A stretch of 64,000 bases of DNA from Hydractinia symbiolongicarpus. Lineage: Eukaryota; Cnidaria; Hydrozoa; Anthoathecata; Hydractiniidae. The position numbers were made by a program, and so were the translations under genes. Of the stretch, positions 26,893 through 41,100 are shown piece by piece. The first letter of the stretch is position 1; the number at the start of each line of letters is the position of its first letter. Location of the stretch: the NCBI RefSeq assembly GCF_029227915.1, contig NC_079877.1, positions 34,065,851 through 34,129,850 on the forward strand, written 5' to 3'. The notes beneath the pieces were generated by a model, which did no database searches, was not told the origin of the DNA, and saw only the letters and a program-made list of their open reading frames with translations.

Positions 26893-29800
26893 GCTTTTAA
26901 CAGTGAAACGATTGACTGTGGGACTTAATGAACTGATTTTGGACTTTGACCTCATAAATGTGATTAATGACACAATTGGACTTCAAGAAATAACATTCTT
27001 CTTAATTTAAAATGATTGCTGGAACTCAGCGATTACACCGGGCACTGTGGGAGCGCTTTATTTAAAGACTTAGATAAATAAGTCAGTTTTTACTGTGGGA
27101 CCAATCCTAGCCGTTAGCGCGCATTGAGTAAATAGAGAGAGTTTCATAAAATACATTTCATTGACTTTGTAACGGTATCAGTCCGTGTGAGTTACAACGA
27201 TTGCGTCACATATTCGTTCCAACATGTATTTAGCGATAATTTTCTGATGTTACTAGGTTGCATCGCTTTTAACAGTGAAACGATGGACAGTTGGACTTAA
27301 TTGAACTGATTATGGACTTTGACCTCACAATTGTTATAAATAACACAATTGGAAATCAAGAAATAACATTCTTCTTAAATTGACATGATTCCTGGAACTC
27401 AGCGATTACACTGGGCGCTGTGGGAGCGCTTTATATAAAAATTTAGATAAATAATTTATTTTTTACTGTGGGACCAAGCCTAGCTGTTAGCGCGCGCTGA
27501 AGAATTAGAGACAGTTTCATGAAATACATTTCATTGAATTTCTCATTGTATAAGTCCGTGTGAGGTACAACGGTTGCGTTACATATTCGTACCAACATGT
27601 ATTTAGCAATGTTTTTCTGATATTGCTAGGTTGCATCGTTTTTAACAGTGAAACGGAGGACTGTGGGACTTAATTCAACTGATATTGGACTTTGACCTTA
27701 TAAATGTGATAAATGACACAATTGGACTCCAAGAAATAACATTCTTCTTAATTTGACATGACTGCTGGTACTCAGCGATTACACTGGGCGCTGTGGCAGC
27801 GCTTTATATAAAAATTTAGATAAATAATTTATTTTTTACTGTGGGACCAAGCCTAGCTGTTAGCGCGCGCTGAAGAAATAGAGACAGTTTCATGAAATAC
27901 ATTTCATTGAATTTCTCACTGTATAAGTCCGTGTGAGGTACAACGGTTACGTTACATATTCGTACCAACATGTATTTAGCAATGTTTTTCTGATATTTCT
28001 AGGTTGCATCGTTTTTAACAGTGAAACGGAGGACTGTGGGACTTAATTCAACTGATATTGGACTTTGACCTTATAAATGTGATAAATGACACAATTGGAC
28101 TCCAAGAAATAACATTCTTCTTAATTTGACATGACTGCTGGTACTCAGCGATTACACTGGGCGCTGTGGGAGCGCTTTATATAAAAATTGAGATTAATAA
28201 GTCATTTTTTACTGTGGGATCAAGCCTAGCTGTTAGCGTGCGCTGAATAAATAGAGACGGCTTCAAACCCTACATTTCAATGACTTTCTAACGGTATCGA
28301 TCCGTTTGAGTTACAACAGTTGCGTTACATAATCGTACCAACATGTACTTAGCGGCATTTTGCTGATATTACTCGGTTGCATCGGTTTTAACAGTAAAAC
28401 GATTGACTGTGAGACTTATTTGAACTGATTATGGACTTTGACCTCACAATTGTGATAAATAACACAATTACAATCCAAGAAATAACATTCTTCTTAATTT
28501 GAGATGATTGCTGGAACTCAGCAATTACACTGGGCGCCGCAGTAGCACTTTACTTAAAAATTTAGATATATTAGTCATTTTTTACTGTGGGACCAATCCT
28601 CGCCGTTAGCGCGTGCTGAAAAAATAGGGACGGTTTCGTATAATACATTTCATTGACTTTCTCACGCAATCAGTTCGTTTGAGTTACAACGGTTGCGTCA
28701 CATATTCGTACAAACATCTGTTTAGCAATATCTTTCTGATTATACTAGGTTGCATCGCTTTTAGCAGTGAAACGATTGACTGTAGGATTAATTGAACTGA
28801 TTTTGGACTCTGACCTTATAAATATGAAAAATATCCCAATTGGACTGCAAGAAATAACATCCTTCTTGATTTGACATGATTGCTGGAACTCAGCGATTAC
28901 ACTGGGCGCTGTGGTAGCGCTTTATTTAAAAATTTAGATAAATATGTCATTTTTCACTGTGAGGCCAATCTTAGGCGGTATCGCGTGCTGAAAAAGTAGA
29001 GACAGTTTCATAAAATACATTTCATTGACCTGTAACTGTATCAGTCCGTTTGAGTTACAAAGGTTGCGTCACATATTCGTACCAACATGTACTTAGCGGC
29101 ATTTTCCTGATATTACTCGGTTGCATCGGTTTTAACAGTGAAACGATTGACTGTGGGACTTAATTGAACTGATTTTGCACTTTGACCTTATAAATGTGAT
29201 ACATAACACAATTGGACATCAAGAAATAACATTCTTGTTAATTTGACATGATTGCTGGAACTCAGCGATTGCGGGCGCTGTGGTAGCGCTTTATTTAAAA
29301 CTTATATAAATAAGTCATTTTTTACTATGGGACCAAACCTAGGCGTTAGCACGTGCTGAAAGAAGTAAAGACAGTTTCATATAATAAATTTCATTGGCTT
29401 TCTCACGGTATCAGTCCGTTTGAGTTACAACGGTTGCGTCACATAATCGTACCAACATGTACTTAGCGGCATTTTGCTGATATTACTCGGTTGCATCGGT
29501 TTTAACAGTGAAACGGAGGACTGTGGGACTTAATTCAACTGATATTGGACTTTGACCTTATAAATGTGATAAATGACACAATTGGACTCCAAGAAATAAC
29601 ATTCTTCTTAATTTGAGATGACTGCTGGAACTCAGCAATTACACTGGGCGCCGCAGTTGCACTTTACTTAAAAATTTAGATATATAAGTCATTTTTTACT
29701 GTGGGACCAATCCTCGCCGTTAGCGCGTGCTGAATAAATAGAGACAGTTTCATAAAATACATTTCATTGACTTTCTAACGGTAAAAGTCCGTTTGTGTTA

Positions 29801-30418
29801 CAACGGCTGCGTCACATATTCCTACCAACATGCATTTAGCGATGTTGCTCTGATGTTACCATGTTGCATCACTTTTAACAGTGAAACGATTGATTGTGGG
29901 ACTTAATTGAACTGATTTTGGACTTTGACCTCATAAATGTGATTAATGACACAATTGGACTTCAAGAAATAACATTCTTCTTAATTTAAAATGATTGCTG
30001 GAACTCAGCGATTACACCGGGCACTGTGGGAGCGCTTTATTTAAAGACTTATATAAATAAGTCAGTTTTTACTGTGGGACCAATCCTAGCCGTTAGCGCG
30101 CACTGAGTAAATAGAGAGAGTTTCATAAAATACATTTCATTGACTTTCTAACGGTATCAGTCCGTGTGAGTTACAACGATTGCGTCACATATTCGTACCA
30201 ACATGTATTTAGCGATACTTTTCTGATGTTACTAGGTTGCATCGCTTTTAACAGTGAAACAATGGACAGTGGGACTTAATTGAACTGATTATGGACTTTG
30301 ACCTCACAATTGTGATAAATAACACAATTGGAAATCAAGAAATAACATTCTTCTTAATTTGACATGATTCCTGGAACTCAGCGATTACACTGGGCGCTGT
30401 GGCAGCGCTTTATATAAA
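26893..30418 (+). repeat. Mixed satellite block with 8-mer and single-monomer duplications
   Basis: The CTCATAAATGTGATTAATGA monomer at 26,951 recurs at 29,930 (offset 2,979 bp, eight monomers) with the same AATTTAAAATGATTGC and CACCGGGCACTGTGG markers. Inside the block the GTGTGAGGTACAACGG monomer is duplicated directly at about 27,546 and 27,919 (373 bp), the second copy having GGTTACGTTACAT and GATATTTCTAGG, the variant that then dominates the tetramer HOR. Fragments of the preceding hexamer (AAATATCCCAATTGGACTGC near 28,830; CGATTGCGGGCGCTG near 29,270) recur out of order. The block looks like the transition between two HOR types. Confidence 0.7.
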
Positions 30419-33400
30419 AATTTAGATAAATAATTTATTTTTTACTGTGGGACCAAGCCTAGCTGTTAGCGCGCGCTGAAGAAATAGAGACAGTTTCATG
30501 AAATACATTTCATTGAATTTCTCACTGTATAAGTCCGTGTGAGGTACAACGGTTACGTTACATATTCGTACCAACATGTATTTAGCAATGTTTTTCTGAT
30601 ATTTCTAGGTTGCATCGTTTTGAACAGTGAAACGGAGGACTGTGGGACTTAATTCAACTGATATTGGACTTTGACCTTATAAATGTGATAAATGACACAA
30701 TTGGACTCCAAGAAATAACATTCTTCTTAATTTGACATGACTGCTGGTACTCAGCGATTACACTGGGCGCTGTGGGAGCGCTTTATATAAAAATTGAGAT
30801 TAATAAGTCATTTTATACTGTGGGATCAAGCCTAGCTGTTAGCGTGCGCTGAATAAATAGAGACGGCTTCAAACCCTACATTTCAATGACTTTCTAACGG
30901 TATCAATCCGTTTGAGTTACAACGGTTGCGTTACATAATCGTACCAACATGTACTCAGCGGCATTTTGCTGATATTACTCGGTTGCATCGGTTTTAACAG
31001 TAAAACGATTGATTGTGAGACTTATTTGAACTGATTATGGACTTTGACCTCACAATTGTGATAAATAACACAATTGGAATCCAAGAAATAACATTCTTCT
31101 TAATTTGAGATGATTGCTGGAACTCAGCAATTACACTGGGCGCCGCAGTTGCACTTTACTTAAAAATTTAGATATATAAGTCATTTTTTATTGTGGGACC
31201 AATCCTCGCCGTTAGCACGTGCGGAAAAAATTGAGACAGTTTCATAAAATACATTTCATTGACTTTCTAACGGTAAAAGTCCGTTTGTGTTACAACGGCT
31301 GCGTCACATATTCGTACCATCATGCATTTAGCGATGTTGCTCTGATGTTACCATGTTGCATCACTTTTAACAGTGAAACGATTGATTGTGGGACTTAATT
31401 GAACTGATTTTGGACTTTGACCTTATTAATGTGATAGATAACACAATTGGACTCTAAGAACAAACATTCTTCTTAATTTGACATGATTCCTGGAACTCAG
31501 CGATTACACTGGGCGCTGTGGGAGCGCTTTATTTAAAGACTTAGATAAATAAGTCAGTTTTTACTGTGGGACCAATCCTAGCCATTAACGCGTGCTGAAA
31601 AACTAGAGACGGTTTCGTATAATACATTTCATTGACTTTCTAACGGTATCAGTCCGTGTGAGTTACAACGATTGCGTCACATATTCGTACCAACCTGTAT
31701 TTAGCGATACTTTTCTGATGTTACTAGGTTGCATATCTTTTAACAGTGAAACGATGGACAGTGGGACTTAATTGAACTGATTATGGACTTTGACCTCACA
31801 ATTGTGATAAATAACACAATTGGAATCCAAGAAATAACATTCTTCTTAATTTGAGATGATTGCTGGAACTCAGCAATTACACTGGGCGCCGCAGTAGCAC
31901 TTTACTTAAAAATTTAGATAAATAATTTATTTTTTACTGTGGGACCAAGCCTAGCTGTTAGCGCGCGCTGAAGAAATAGAGACAGTTTCATGAAATACAT
32001 TTCATTGAATTTCTCACTGTATAAGTCCGTGTGAGGTACAACGGTTACGTTACATATTCGTACCAACATGTATTTAGCAATGTTTTTCTGATATTTCTAG
32101 GTTGCATCGTTTTTAACAGTGAAACGGAGGACTGTGGGACTTAATTCAACTGATATTGGACTTTGACCTTATAAATGTGATAAATGACACAATTGGACTC
32201 CAAGAAATAACATTCTTCTTAATTTGACATGACTGCTGGTACTCAGCGATTACACTGGGCGCTGTGGGAGCGCTTTATATAAAAATTGAGATTAATAAGT
32301 CATTTTATACTGTGGGATCAAGCCTAGCTGTTAGCGTGCGCTGAATAAATAGAGACGGCTTCAAACCCTACATTTCAATGACTTTCTAACGGTATCAATC
32401 CGTTTGAGTTACAACGGTTGCGTTACATAATCGTACCAACATGTACTCAGCGGCATTTTGCTGATATTACTCGGTTGCATCGGTTTTAACAGTAAAACGA
32501 TTGATTGTGAGACTTATTTGAACTGATTATGGACTTTGACCTCACAATTGTGATAAATAACACAATTGGAATCCAAGAAATAACATTCTTCTTAATTTGA
32601 GATGATTGCTGGAACTCAGCAATTACACTGGGCGCCGCAGTTGCACTTTACTTAAAAATTTAGATATATAAGTCATTTTTTATTGTGGGACCAATCCTCG
32701 CCGTTAGCGCGTGCTGAAAAAATTGAGACAGTTTCATAAAATACATTTCATTGACTTTCTAACGGTAAAAGTCCGTTTGTGTTACAACGGCTGCGTCACA
32801 TATTCGTACCATCATGCATTTAGCGATGTTGCTCTGATGTTACCATGTTGCATCACTTTTAACAGTGAAACGATTGATTGTGGGACTTAATTGAACTGAT
32901 TTTGGACTTTGACCTTATTAATGTGATAGATAACACAATTGGACTCTAAGAACAAACATTCTTCTTAATTTGACATGATTCCTGGAACTCAGCGATTACA
33001 CTGGGCGCTGTGGGAGCGCTTTATTTAAAGACTTAGATAAATAAGTCAGTTTTTACTGTGGGACCAATCCTAGCCATTAACGCGTGCTGAAAAACTAGAG
33101 ACGGTTTCGTATAATACATTTCATTGACTTTCTAACGGTATCAGTCCGTGTGAGTTACAACGATTGCGTCACATATTCGTACCAACCTGTATTTAGCGAT
33201 ACTTTTCTGATGTTACTAGGTTGCATATCTTTTAACAGTGAAACGATGGACAGTGGGACTTAATTGAACTGATTATGGACTTTGACCTCACAATTGTGAT
33301 AAATAACACAATTGGAATCCAAGAAATAACATTCTTCTTAATTTGAGATGATTGCTGGAACTCAGCAATTACACTGGGCGCCGCAGTAGCACTTTACTTA

Positions 33401-36400
33401 AAAATTTAGATAAATAATTTATTTTTTACTGTGGGACCAAGCCTAGCTGTTAGCGCGCGCTGAAGAAATAGAGACAGTTTCATGAAATACATTTCATTGA
33501 ATTTCTCACTGTATAAGTCCGTGTGAGGTACAACGGTTACGTTACATATTCGTACCAACATGTATTTAGCAATGTTTTTCTGATATTTCTAGGTTGCATC
33601 GTTTTTAACAGTGAAACGGAGGACTGTGGGACTTAATTCAACTGATATTGGACTTTGACCTTATAAATGTGATAAATGACACAATTGGACTCCAAGAAAT
33701 AACATTCTTCTTAATTTGACATGACTGCTGGTACTCAGCGATTACACTGGGCGCTGTGGGAGCGCTTTATATAAAAATTGAGATTAATAAGTCATTTTAT
33801 ACTGTGGGATCAAGCCTAGCTGTTAGCGTGCGCTGAATAAATAGAGACGGCTTCAAACCCTACATTTCAATGACTTTCTAACGGTATCAATCCGTTTGAG
33901 TTACAACGGTTGCGTTACATAATCGTACCAACATGTACTCAGCGGCATTTTGCTGATATTACTCGGTTGCATCGGTTTTAACAGTAAAACGATTGATTGT
34001 GAGACTTATTTGAACTGATTATGGACTTTGACCTCACAATTGTGATAAATAACACAATTGGAATCCAAGAAATAACATTCTTCTTAATTTGAGATGATTG
34101 CTGGAACTCAGCAATTACACTGGGCGCCGCAGTTGCACTTTACTTAAAAATTTAGATATATAAGTCATTTTTTATTGTGGGACCAATCCTCGCCGTTAGC
34201 GCGTGCTGAAAAAATTGAGACAGTTTCATAAAATACATTTCATTGACTTTCTAACGGTAAAAGTCCGTTTGTGTTACAACGGCTGCGTCACATATTCGTA
34301 CCATCATGCATTTAGCGATGTTGCTCTGATGTTACCATGTTGCATCACTTTTAACAGTGAAACGATTGATTGTGGGACTTAATTGAACTGATTTTGGACT
34401 TTGACCTTATTAATGTGATAGATAACACAATTGGACTCTAAGAACAAACATTCTTCTTAATTTGACATGATTCCTGGAACTCAGCGATTACACTGGGCGC
34501 TGTGGGAGCGCTTTATTTAAAGACTTAGATAAATAAGTCAGTTTTTACTGTGGGACCAATCCTAGCCATTAACGCGTGCTGAAAAACTAGAGACGGTTTC
34601 GTATAATACATTTCATTGACTTTCTAACGGTATCAGTCCGTGTGAGTTACAACGATTGCGTCACATATTCGTACCAACCTGTATTTAGCGATACTTTTCT
34701 GATGTTACTAGGTTGCATATCTTTTAACAGTGAAACGATGGACAGTGGGACTTAATTGAACTGATTATGGACTTTGACCTCACAATTGTGATAAATAACA
34801 CAATTGGAATCCAAGAAATAACATTCTTCTTAATTTGAGATGATTGCTGGAACTCAGCATTTACACTGGGCGCCGCAGTAGCACTTTACTTAAAAATTTA
34901 GATAAATAATTTATTTTTTACTGTGGGACCAAGCCTAGCTGTTAGCGCGCGCTGAAGAAATAGAGACAGTTTCATGAAATACATTTCATGGAATTTCTCA
35001 CTGTATAAGTCCGTGTGAGGTACAACGGTTACGTTACATATTCGTACCAACATGTATTTAGCAATGTTTTTCTGATATTTCTAGGTTGCATCGTTTTTAA
35101 CAGTGAAACGGAGGACTGTGGGACTTAATTCAACTGATATTGGACTTTGACCTTATAAATGTGATAAATGACACAATTGGACTCCAAGAAATAACATTCT
35201 TCTTAATTTGACATGACTGCTGGTACTCAGCGATTACACTGGGCGCTGTGGGAGCGCCTTATATAAAAATTGAGATTAATAAGTCATTTTATACTGTGGG
35301 ATCAAGCCTAGCTGTTAGCGTGCGCTGAATAAATAGAGACGGCTTCAAACCCTACATTTCAATGACTTTCTAACGGTATCAATCCGTTTGAGTTACAACG
35401 GTTGCGTTACATAATCGTACCAACATGTACTCAGCGGCATTTTGCTGATATTACTCGGTTGCATCGGTTTTAACAGTAAAACGATTGATTGTGAGACTTA
35501 TTTGAACTGATTTTGGACTTTGACCTCACAATTGTGATAAATAACACAATTGGAATCCAAGAAATAACATTCTTCTTAATTTGAGATGATTGCTGGAACT
35601 CAGCAATTACACTGGGCGTTGTGGGAGCGCTTTATTTAAAGACTTAGATAAATAAGTCAGTTTTTACTGTGGGACCAATCCTAGCCGTTAGCGCGCACTG
35701 AGTAAATAGAGAGAGTTTCATGAAATACATTTCATTGACTTTCTAACGGTAAAAGTCCGTTTGTGTTACAACGGCTGCGTCACATATTCGTACCATCATG
35801 CATTTAGCGATGTTGCTCTGATGTTACCATGTTGCATCACTTTTAACAGTGAAACGATTGATTGTGGGACTTAATTGAACTGATTTTTGACTTTGACCTT
35901 ATTAATGTGATAGATAACACAATTGGACTCTAAGAACAAACATTCTTCTTAATTTGACATGATTCCTGGAACTCAGCGATTACACTGGGCGCTGTGGGAG
36001 TGCTTTATTTAAAGACTTAGATAAATAAGTCAGTTTTTACTGTGGGACCAATCCTAGCCGTTAGCGCGCACTGAGTAAATAGAGAGAGTTTCATAAAATG
36101 CATTTCATTTACAATCTAACGGCATCAGTCCCTTTGAGTTACAACGGTTCGTCACATAATCGTACCAACGTGTATTTAGCAACGTTGTTCTGATATTACG
36201 TGGTTGCATCGCTTTTAACAGTGAAACGATGGACTGTGACACTTAATTGAACTGACTTTAGACTTTGACCTTATAAATGTGATAAATAACACAATTGGAT
36301 TCCAAGAATTAATATTCTTCTTGATTTGACATGATTGCTGGAACTCAGCGATTACGCTGGGCGCTGTGGTAACGCTTTATTTTAAAACTTAGATAAGTAA

Positions 36401-38120
36401 GTCTTTTTTTACTGTGGGACCAATCCTAGCCGTTAGCGCGCGCTGAGTAAATAGAGAGAGTTTCATGAAATACATTTCATTGACTTTCTAACGGTATCAG
36501 TCCGTGTGAGTTACAACGATTGCGTCACATATTCGTACCAACCTGTATTTAGCGATACTTTTCTGATGTTACTAGGTTGCATCGCTTTTAACAGTGAAAC
36601 GATGGACAGTGGGACTTAATTGAACTGATTATGGACTTTGACCTCACAATTGTGATAAATAACACAATTGGAATCCAAGAAATAACATTCTTCTTAATTT
36701 GAGATGATTGCTGGAACTCAGCAATTACACTGGGCGCCGCAGTAGCACTTTACTTAAAAATTTAGATAAATAATTTATTTTTTACTGTGGGACCAAGCCT
36801 AGCTGTTAGCGCGCGCTGAAGAAATAGAGACAGTTTCATGAAATACATTTCATTGAATTTCTCACTGTATAAGTCCGTGTGAGGTACAACGGTTACGTTA
36901 CATATTCGTACCAACATGTATTTAGCAATGTTTTTCTGATATTTCTAGGTTGCATCGTTTTTAACAGTGAAACGGAGGACTGTGGGACTTAATTCAACTG
37001 ATATTGGACTTTGACCTTATGAATGTGATAAATGACACAATTGGACTCCAAGAAATAACATTCTTCTTAATTTGACATGACTGCTGGTACTCAGCGATTA
37101 CACTGGGCGCTGTGGGAGCGCTTTATATAAAAATTGAGATTAATAAGTCATTTTATACTGTGGGATCAAGCCTAGCTGTTAGCGTGCGCTGAATAAATAG
37201 AGACGGCTTCAAACCCTACATTTCAATGACTTTCTAACGGTATCAATCCGTTTGAGTTACAACGGTTGCGTTACATAATCGTACCAACATGTACTCAGCG
37301 GCATTTTGCTGATATTACTCGGTTGCATCGGTTTTAACAGTAAAACGATTGATTGTGAGACTTATTTGAACTGATTATGGACTTTGACCTCACAATTGTG
37401 ATAAATAACACAATTGGAATCCAAGAAATAACATTCTTCTTAATTTGAGATGATTGCTGGAACTCAGCAATTACACTGGGCGCCGCAGTTGCACTTTACT
37501 TAAAAATTTAGATATATAAGTCATTTTTTACTGTGGGACCAATCCTCGCCGTTAGCGCGTGCTGAAAAAATTGAGACAGTTTCATAAAATACATTTCATT
37601 GACTTTCTAACGGTAAAAGTCCGTTTGTGTTACAACGGCTGCGTCACATATTCGTACCATGATGCATTTAGCGATGTTGCTCTGATGTTACCATGTTGCA
37701 TCACTTTTAACAGTGAAACGATTGATTGTGGGACTTAATTGAACTGATTTTGGACTTTGACCTTATAAATGTGATAGATAACACAATTGGACTCTAAGAA
37801 CAAACATTCTTCTTAGTTTGACATGATTCCTGGAACTCAGCGATTACACTGGGCGCTGTGGGAGCGCTTTATTTAAAGACTTAGATAAATAAGTCAGTTT
37901 TTACTGTGGGACCAATCCTAGCCGTTAGCGCGCACTGAGTAAATAGAGAGAGTTTCATAAAATGCATTTCATTTACAATCTAACGGCATCAGTCCCTTTG
38001 AGTTACAGCGGTTGCGTCACATAATCGTACCAACGTGTATTTAGCGACGTTGTTCTGATATTACTCGGTTGCATCGCTTTTAACAGTGAAACGATGGACT
38101 GTGACACTTAATTGAACTGA
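30419..38120 (+). repeat. Homogeneous tetramer HOR, 1,492-bp unit, with 5-mer variant
   Basis: The AAGTCCGTGTGAGG anchor lies at 30,531, 32,023, 33,515, 35,007, 36,871 and 38,363: spacing 1,492, 1,492, 1,492, 1,864 and 1,492 bp. The unit has four monomers marked GGTTACGTTACATATTCG; ACGTTACATAATCG-like with TGTACTCAGCGGC; GTCCGTTTGTGTTACAACGG with CATGCATTTAGCG; and GTCCGTGTGAG with CCAACCTGTATTTAGC. The 1,864-bp copy (35,007-36,870) has an extra monomer marked GTCCCTTTGAGTTAC. In the next copy that extra monomer replaces the CCAACCTG one, restoring 1,492 bp. The first three copies appear almost identical. The start is set where TTAGATAAATAATTTATT becomes common to all copies. Confidence 0.9.
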
Positions 38121-41100
38121 TTTTGGACTTTGAACTTATAAATGTGATAGATAACACAATTGGCTTCCAAAAAATAACATTTTTTTTGATTTGACATGAT
38201 TGCTGGAACTCAGCAATTACACTGGGCGCTGTGGTAGCGCTTTATTTAAAAATTTAGATAAATATGTCATTTTTCACTGTGAGGCCAATCTTAGCCGGTA
38301 TCGCGTGCTGAAAAAATAGAGACAGTTTCATAAAATACATTTCATTGACCCTCTAACTGTATAAGTCCGTGTGAGGTACAACGGTTACGTTACATATTCG
38401 TACCAACATGTATTTAGCAATGTTTTTCTGATATTTCTAGGTTGCATCGTTTTTAACAGTGAAACGGAGGACTGTGGGACTTAATTCAACTGATATTGGA
38501 CTTTGACCTTATAAATGTGATAAATGACACAATTGGACTCCAAGAAATAACATTCTTCTTAATTTGACATGACTGCTGGTACTCAGCGATTACACTGGGC
38601 GCTGTGGGAGCGCTTTATATAAAAATTGAGATTAATAAGTCATTTTATACTGTGGGATCAAGCCTAGCTGTTAGCGTGCGCTGAATAAATAGAGACGGCT
38701 TCAAACCCTACATTTCAATGACTTTCTAACGGTATCAATCCGTTTGAGTTACAACGGTTGCGTTACATAATCGTACCAACATGTACTCAGCGGCATTTTG
38801 CTGATATTACTCGGTTGCATCGGTTTTAACAGTAAAACGATTGATTGTGAGACTTATTTGAACTGATTATGGACTTTGACCTCACAATTGTGATAAATAA
38901 CACAATTGGAATCCAAGAAATAACATTCTTCTTAATTTGAGATGATTGCTGGAACTCAGCAATTACACTGGGCGCCGCAGTTGCACTTTACTTAAAAATT
39001 TAGATATATAAGTCATTTTTTACTGTGGGACCAATCCTCGCCGTTAGCGCGTGCTGAAAAATTGAGACAGTTTCATAAAATACATTTCATTGACTTTCTA
39101 ACGGTAAAAGTCCGTTTGTGTTACAACGGCTGCGTCACATATTCGTACCATGATGCATTTAGCGATGTTGCTCTGATGTTACCATGTTGCATCACTTTTA
39201 ACAGTGAAACGATTGATTGTGTGACTTAATTGAACTGATTTTGGACTTTGACCTTATAAATGTGATAGATAACACAATTGGACTCTAAGAACAAACATTC
39301 TTCTTAATTTGATATGATTCCTGGAACTCAGCGATTACCCTTGGCGCTGTGGGAGCGCTTTATTTAAAGACTTAGATAAATAAGTCAGTTTTTACTGTGG
39401 GACCAATCCTAGCCGTTAGCGCGCACTGAGTAAATAGAGAGAGTTTCATAAAATGCATTTCATTTACAATCTAACGGCATCAGTCCCTTTGAGTTACAGC
39501 GGTTGCGTCACATAATCGTACCAACGTGTATTTAGCGACGTTGTTCTGATATTACTCGGTTGCATCGCTTTTAACAGTGAAACGATGGACTGTGACACTT
39601 AATTGAACTGACTTTAGACTTTGACCTTATAAATGTGATAAATAACACAATTGGATTCCAAGAATTAATATTCTTCTTGATTTGACATGATTGCTGGAAC
39701 TCAGCGATTACGCTGGGCGCTGTGGTAACGCTTTATTTTAAAACTTAGATAAGTAAGTCTTTTTTTACTGTGGGACCAATCCTAGCCGTTAGCGCGCGCT
39801 GAGTAAATAGAGAGAGTTTCATGAAATACATTTCATTGACTTTCTAACGGTATCAGTCCGTGTGAGTTACAACGATTGCGTCACATATTCGTACCAACCT
39901 GTTTTTAGCGATACTTTTCTGATGTTACTAGGTTGCATCGCTTTTAACAGTGAAACGATGGACAGTGGGACTTAATTGAACTGATTATGGACTTTGACCT
40001 CACAATTGTGATAAATAACACAATTGGAATCCAAGAAATAACATTCTTCTTAATTTGAGATGATTGTTGGAACTCAGCAATTACACTGGGCGCCGCAGTA
40101 GCACTTTACTTAAAAATTTAGATATATAAGTCATTTTTTACTGTGGGACCAATCCTCGCCGTTAGCGCGTGCTAAAAAAATAAACACAGTTTCATAAAAT
40201 ACATTTCATTGACTTTCTAACGGTAAAAGTCCGTTTGTGTTACAACGGCTGCGTCACATATTCGTACCAACATGTATTTAGCGATGTTGCTCTGATGTTA
40301 CCATGTTGCATCGCTTTTAACAGTGAAACGATTGATTGTGGGACTTAATCGAACTGATTTTGGACTTTGAACTTATAAATGTGATAGATAACACAATTGG
40401 CTTCCAAAAAATAACATTCTTTTTGATTTGACATGATTGCTGGAACTCAGCAATTACACTGGGCGCTGTGGTAGCGCTTTATTTAAAAATTTAGATAAAT
40501 ATGTCATTTTTCACTGTGAGGCCAATCTTAGCCGGTATCGCGTGCTGAAAAAATAGAGACAGTTTCATAAAATACATTTCATTGACCCTCTAACTGTATC
40601 AGTCCGTTTGAGTTACAACGGTTGCGTCACATATTCGTTCAAACATGTAGTTAGCAATATTTTTCTAATATTACTAGGTTGCATCGCTTTTAAGAGTGAA
40701 ACGATTGACTGTGGGACTTACTTGAACTGATTTTGCACTTTGACCTTATAAATGTGATACATAACACAATTGGACTTCAAGAAATAACATTCTTGTTAAT
40801 TTGACATGATTGCTGGAACTCAGCGATTGCACTGGGCGCTGTGGTAGCGCTTTATTTAAAAACTTATATAAATAAGTCATTTTTTACTATGGGACCAAAC
40901 CTAAGCGTTAGCACGTGCTGAAAGAAGTAAAGGCAGTTTCATATAATAAATTTCATTGGCTTTCTCACGGTATCAGTCCGTTCGAGTTACAACGGTTGCG
41001 TCACATAATCGTACCAACATGTACTTAGCGGCATTTTGCTGATATTACTCGGTTGCATCGCTTTTAACAGTAAAACGATTGACTGTGAGACTTATTTGAA

